NCBI RefSeq assembly: GCF_031143425.1
Contig: NC_090438.1
Location: 755,869,823-755,933,822, forward strand
Direction of reading: 5' to 3'
Length of the DNA stretch: 64,000 nucleotides
From: Pleurodeles waltl
Lineage: Eukaryota; Chordata; Amphibia; Caudata; Salamandridae
Positions 60,301 to 64,000 of this stretch are shown here, piece after piece; the stretch's first letter is position 1; the number at the start of each line of letters is the position of its first letter. The notes beneath the pieces are model-generated. The model had not been told where the DNA came from, did not search any database, and saw only the letters and a program-made list of their open reading frames with translations. A program made the position numbers and the translations under genes.

Positions 60301-61070
60301 GAGCCCCCTCATGGATCTGGCGTCATGCACTCATCCGGCTGAGGTGCCCCCCCTTTCCTTCCCCCTGAGGTGCCTGTTTTATTTCTATCTGATGCCCCAG
60401 CAGTGTTCTCTCCGTCTTGTTCGGGTATCTTGTGTGAGCCTCGCCCATGCATTTTGGGCCCAGTGGTCCACGGACAATGATGGTGGAATCCCTTGGACTT
60501 GTATTCTTGTTGTATATATTTGTTTATAGCGTGAATATCTTTATATATGTATATATTTTTGATTCGTGTATTTGAATATATTGCAATCATTCGACTCATT
60601 TCCTTTTGTCCTTGCATTCTTCCATTGAGGGCTGGAGGGGTGTAACTGTAATGTATCATGATGTATTAGTGTGTGTGTTGTCATGGGTGAGGGTGGGAAG
60701 CAGGAAGATAAAGGCTGGCAGTATGTGGAGCTCGGGTTCCATGGCGTCCTGATTCCTCGTGGGGTGTGTAGAGGTGAGCGTTTTCCCTTCCAAGTCCTGT
60801 TTCCGCCGTGTTTTTGTTTGCGGTGAATCAGCCCCGGAAAAGGTGACGGATTGGACTGTTGTAATTCTGTGGGCGGTACATTGTCCTCCGCCTGTCTGTT
60901 GCTGGTTACCGCCGTGGTGTTTGTTTGTACCGCCTTGGCGGTCGGAGTGTTAAAGTGGCTGTCTATGTTGGTGGTTTCCGCCGCGGTCGTGATTCCAAAT
61001 TTTTTTCCGTCGGCCTGTTGGCGGTTTTACCGCCGCTTTAACACCGACCGCCAGGGTTGTAATGACCACC
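60301..61070. other. Harbinger right sub-terminal region
   Basis: No gene. AT-rich to about 60600, then increasingly rich in CCGCC/GGCGG words towards the right inverted terminus. These match the words near the left terminus (53030-53110) and are likely transposase or Myb-protein contact sites. Confidence 0.55.
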
Positions 61071-61079
61071 ATAAACTAG

Positions 61080-61405
61080 CAATTGCTTTCTAGCAGATTA
61101 CCAAACATTGGAAAGACTTCAAGCAGCTCTCATTCAAAGCTTGGCGGTATGCAGTTTGCTATAACCATAGACTAGATACGGCATACATGCAATCTATTTC
61201 TCTTGTTGTAAAACATCAACAATTGTGGTCACCAGTAACAAAGAACCTGAATGAAAATACCAGAAGGTCATTTGTACCTCTTCCTAATACCCAAGAAGTA
61301 TTTCAACCCCCGATTTCCAATTTTGTTCTTACTGCTTATCCTGTTTACTGTCTATTACTTGTTTTTATACAGCTAAGTATTTCATACTTACAATCAGATG
61401 ATTAA
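61080..61405 (+). pseudogene. L1-like ORF2, C-terminal end
   Basis: The plus strand resumes L1-like protein immediately after the Harbinger right end, with HWKDFKQLSFKAWRYAV and LWSPVTKNL and a stop at about 61403. A K-x-W...Y-x-x-R-L pattern near the end is usual in L1 ORF2 C-termini. The reverse transcriptase and Cys-rich region that should precede it are missing from the window. Confidence 0.6.
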
Positions 61406-61492
61406 TTGTTTCTTATCTGACATGTACAGGTTTCTCTTACTTTACATTGTTGTACTTTACAAATGTATTCATGATTGCATTACTGTTGCATT

Positions 61493-61498
61493 AATAAA
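61493..61498 (+). promoter_or_regulatory. Polyadenylation signal AATAAA of the L1-like element
   Basis: AATAAA lies 24 bases before the short A-run that abuts the 3' target duplication (61522-61533). This is the right position and orientation for the L1 mRNA end. Confidence 0.7.
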
Positions 61499-61533
61499 CT
61501 TTATTGTTTAAACTTAAAAAGGTTAATGTATGT

Positions 61534-62384
61534 GTGTGTCATTTCCTCTGTCATTGCTTCCCTCATTGTGTGACCTTGTTGCCACTTATATTTTAGATTC
61601 TTACTAAGAACACAAGATCATTTCCACTTCCACACTCTTCATCTATTTGTTCAACCCATAATGTGTTTGTTACACCACCTTACCTGCCAGCTCCTCATCT
61701 GCCTGCTCTAGTTTAATTGTCCTGTTAATTTACATTGTCAGTCTTTTGAATTACTTATTCCACCTCTTCATTCACTTTTTTGGTCACTTCATTTACCTAT
61801 GTGGCTCCCCCAGTTACCTGTTGCACCCATTGTTATACAAAGTCTAATTCTTCATGTAAGAGAATTCTTTATGCAAGAATACGATAATATTAAAAATAAT
61901 GTTTGTGCTATACTTGGTGTTGAGGTGACTAAGGTCCTTATGAAATCAATGATTTTGAAGTATAGTGCTGGCTGATGTTGTAAGAGAATGTGATGTTTGT
62001 ATTTTTATAAGGCACCACCTTCAAAAAGGGGCACAGGCTTTCATCATCTAGGAGGATTAGCAGCACCTGCTGTATTCAGCCTTGAGAGGACATATGAAGC
62101 CTTTAAGGCCTCATAATGAGTAACCTGTAAGAATCCCTGCTAGTTTCCTTTTCCACATTTACCATTATCAGGTGCCCTGGGAATTTTAGATGTTGGAAGT
62201 AATGTGGACTATGAGATTCTGGAGAATAACATTCAAAAATCTGGATTTACCATGTCTTTTTCTGCACATCTGTCCTTGATATTCCACCCTAGGAATTTGC
62301 CTACTTGCAGCAGGTGAATTGTCTGCCCCTCTTTTTTTTTATTAATCACTGTTCTTCAGACTAAACAAATAAGATATGTTTGAG
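61534..62384. other. No gene seen (right flank of the L1 insertion)
   Basis: Before the L1 insertion this sequence was continuous with that left of 31187. It is AT-rich without coding or repeat structure that I can assign. Confidence 0.5.
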
Positions 62385-64000
62385 TGTTAGAAATGGGGTC
62401 TTTGGTTGGCAGTCAGGTTACCCCCTGTCCAAGCAAGGACCCTCACTCTAGTCAGGGTAAAAGAGAATCACCCTCAGCTAACCCCTGCTCACCCCCTTGG
62501 TAGCATGGCACGAGCAAGCAGGCTTAACTTCCGACTGCTAAGTGTAAAGTATTTGTACCAACACACACAATAACTTAATGAAAATACTACAAAATGACAC
62601 AACACGGGTTTAGAAAAATAGAAAATATTTATCTAAATAAAACAAGACCAAAATGACAAAAATCCACAATAAACAAGTCAAGTTATCAATTAAAAAGCAA
62701 AAAGAGTCTTCATGTAGTTTTAAACACACATTAACGCTGTTAGCGTGAAAATGTACCTTGGGTGCGCCAAAAATAACCCCTCATGGGCGAGTGTGCGTCA
62801 AAAAGGGCTTGCGATGCGTTGATTTCACTCACGAGCAAGACCCTGCGTCATTTCTCCTTTTGTCGGGTCGGCGCGTCGTTTCTTCTCTCCACAGGAGAGC
62901 GGTGCATCGATCTGGTCAGCGCTCTCGGGTCCGGGCAAGCCTTGCAGTGTTTTTGCATGCCCAGTGGTACTTGCGTCGGAAATCCAGCTGCAAGATGATC
63001 CGAAAACCACGCAGCGCGGGTTGCGATCTCACCAGCCTCCGTCAGCGATGCTGTGCATTGTTTCTCCAGCCCGGGCGTCGATCTTCGGGTCGCGTTGTAG
63101 GCGAATGTCAATTTTCAGCCGCAAAGCCGAAGCCGCATCGATTTTTCAGGGTCCCAGGAACTGGATGGGCACCACTTGGCAGAGTAGGAGTCTCTCCAGA
63201 GACTTCAGGTGCTGACAGAGAGAAGTCTTTGCTGTCCCTGAGACTTCAAACAACAGGAGGCAAGCTCTAAATCAAGCCCTTGGAGATCTTCACCAGATGG
63301 AAGGCACACAAAGTCCAGTCTTTGCCCTCTTACTCTGGCAGAAGCAGCAACTGCAGGATAGCTCCACAAAGCACAGTCACAGGCAGGGCAGTTCTTCTTT
63401 CTCAGCCCTTCAGCTCTTCTCCAGGCAGAGGCTCCTCTTGGTTTCCAGAAGTGTTCTAAAGTCTGTGGTTTTGGGTGCCCTTCTTATACCCATTTTCTCC
63501 TTTGAAGTAGGCTTACTTCAAAGCAAAGTCTCTCTTGAATGTGAAATTCTGCCTTGCCCAGGCCAGGCCCCAGACACTCACCAGGGGGTTGGAGACTGCA
63601 TTGTGTAAGGGCAGGCACAGCCCTTTCAGGTGTAAGTGACCACTCCTCCTCTCCCTCCTAGCACAGATGGCTCATCAGGATATGCAGGCTACACCCCAGC
63701 TCCCTTTGTGTCACTGTCCAGTGAGAGGTGCAACCAGCCCAAATGTCAAACTGACCCTACAGGGATTCCACAAACAGGCAGAGTCACAGAAATGGTTTAA
63801 GCAAGAAAATGCTCACTTTCTAAAAGTGGCATTTTCAAACACACAATCTTAAAATCAACTTTACTAAAAGATGTATTTTTAAATTGTGAGCTCAGAGACC
63901 CCAAACTCCACATGTCCATCCACTCCCAAAGGGAATCTACACTTTAATCATATTTAAAGGTAGCCCCATGTTAACCTATGAGAGGGACAGGGCTTACAAA
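62385..64000. mobile_element. LTR-like interspersed repeat, running off the window
   Basis: It begins TGTTAGAAATGGGG at 62385, a plausible TG LTR start, after unrelated sequence. It then has an AT-rich 300 bases, a CpG-rich stretch (62750-63150) and a Gln/Ser-rich CAG-type composition. From memory this start is common among newt repeats, which I cannot verify here. No protein motif was recognised on either strand, and the right end is outside the window. Confidence 0.5.

Larger units (their letters stand above)
53001..61070. mobile_element. Near-complete PIF/Harbinger transposon, ~8.1 kb, three genes
   Basis: Left terminus GGGGTCATTACAA at 53001 and right terminus TTGTAATGACCACC ending at 61070 are inverted. 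Sub-terminal GCGG/CCGCC-rich words repeat at both ends. TAA occurs at 52992-52994 and at 61072-61074, but short extra bases lie between it and the termini, so the duplication is not certain. Inside are a minus-strand transposase and two plus-strand Myb-like genes, one on each side, followed by tandem arrays. Lesions in all three genes mean this copy is not autonomous today. Confidence 0.87.
31199..61521 (+). mobile_element. L1-like LINE insertion, now 30 kb because of nested elements
   Basis: GTTAATGTATGT at 31187-31198 recurs at 61522-61533, giving a 12 bp target duplication. Between them, plus-strand L1 parts occur in order. They are a 5' leader (31199-32003), ORF1 (32004-32875), the ORF2 start (33411-33514), ORF2 endonuclease (47078-48185), and the ORF2 C-terminus with 3' UTR, AATAAA and short A-run (61080-61521). 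A provirus, a gypsy element and a Harbinger element account for the rest. The ORF2 reverse transcriptase is missing and was probably deleted together with part of the gypsy element. Confidence 0.82.

Noticed and set aside
62758..63270. 170-codon plus frame near the window end
   Set aside because: It lies in the CpG-rich part of an LTR-like repeat and has no family motif; other frames are open over the same bases.

Overview
The window looks like transposon-dense intergenic or intronic DNA from a vertebrate with a very large genome, most likely a salamandrid newt (Pleurodeles-like). The reasons are the mix of elements: DIRS, L1-type and CR1/L2-type LINEs, a chromovirus (Ty3/gypsy), an endogenous retrovirus, and many PIF/Harbinger elements with TAA target duplications. 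Harbinger expansion is an established feature of the Pleurodeles waltl genome. The species call is inference. I recognise no host protein exon, tRNA or rRNA. Almost every supportable coding stretch is the decayed reading frame of a mobile element.

Left part (1-31 kb). A 1.16 kb segment is present twice with constant spacing (1-1157 and 4079-5235). A tandem array of about 140 bp units (2085-3025) lies between the copies. A 2.6 kb interspersed repeat (5236-7806) is followed by the 3' part of an L1-like ORF2 on the minus strand (7807-9130) and a CR1/L2-like LINE remnant, also minus (9220-11860). A plus-strand DIRS element (13.6-18.2 kb) keeps gag, RT, RNase H and tyrosine recombinase remnants. 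It is split before the recombinase by a block containing 257 bp inverted arms. Harbinger-type MITEs lie at 19489, 20975 and 27911. Two minus-strand LINE RT remnants lie at 23.0-25.8 kb, and a three-copy diverged dispersed repeat surrounds them.

Right part (31-61.5 kb) is one nested structure. An L1-like LINE inserted on the plus strand, marked by a 12 bp duplication at 31187-31198 and 61522-61533. A 13.6 kb retrovirus-like provirus (33515-47077, minus) landed in the first codons of the L1 ORF2. Its 4 bp duplication CCCT and two LTRs are intact, and removing it restores the L1 frame. A Harbinger MITE later entered the provirus leader. A chromodomain-bearing Ty3/gypsy element (48.2-53.0 kb, minus) sits farther along the L1. 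It lacks its 5' part, and the L1 reverse transcriptase is missing too. At that junction sits an 8 kb near-complete Harbinger element (53001-61070).

The Harbinger element is the most informative part. It has a spliced DDE transposase gene on the minus strand, broken by one late stop codon and an N-terminal frame change. The transposase is flanked by two plus-strand spliced genes with Myb/SANT-like DNA-binding segments. The second of these ends in a decapeptide repeat and is followed by two tandem arrays. The window closes in an LTR-like repeat that begins at 62385 and runs off the end.
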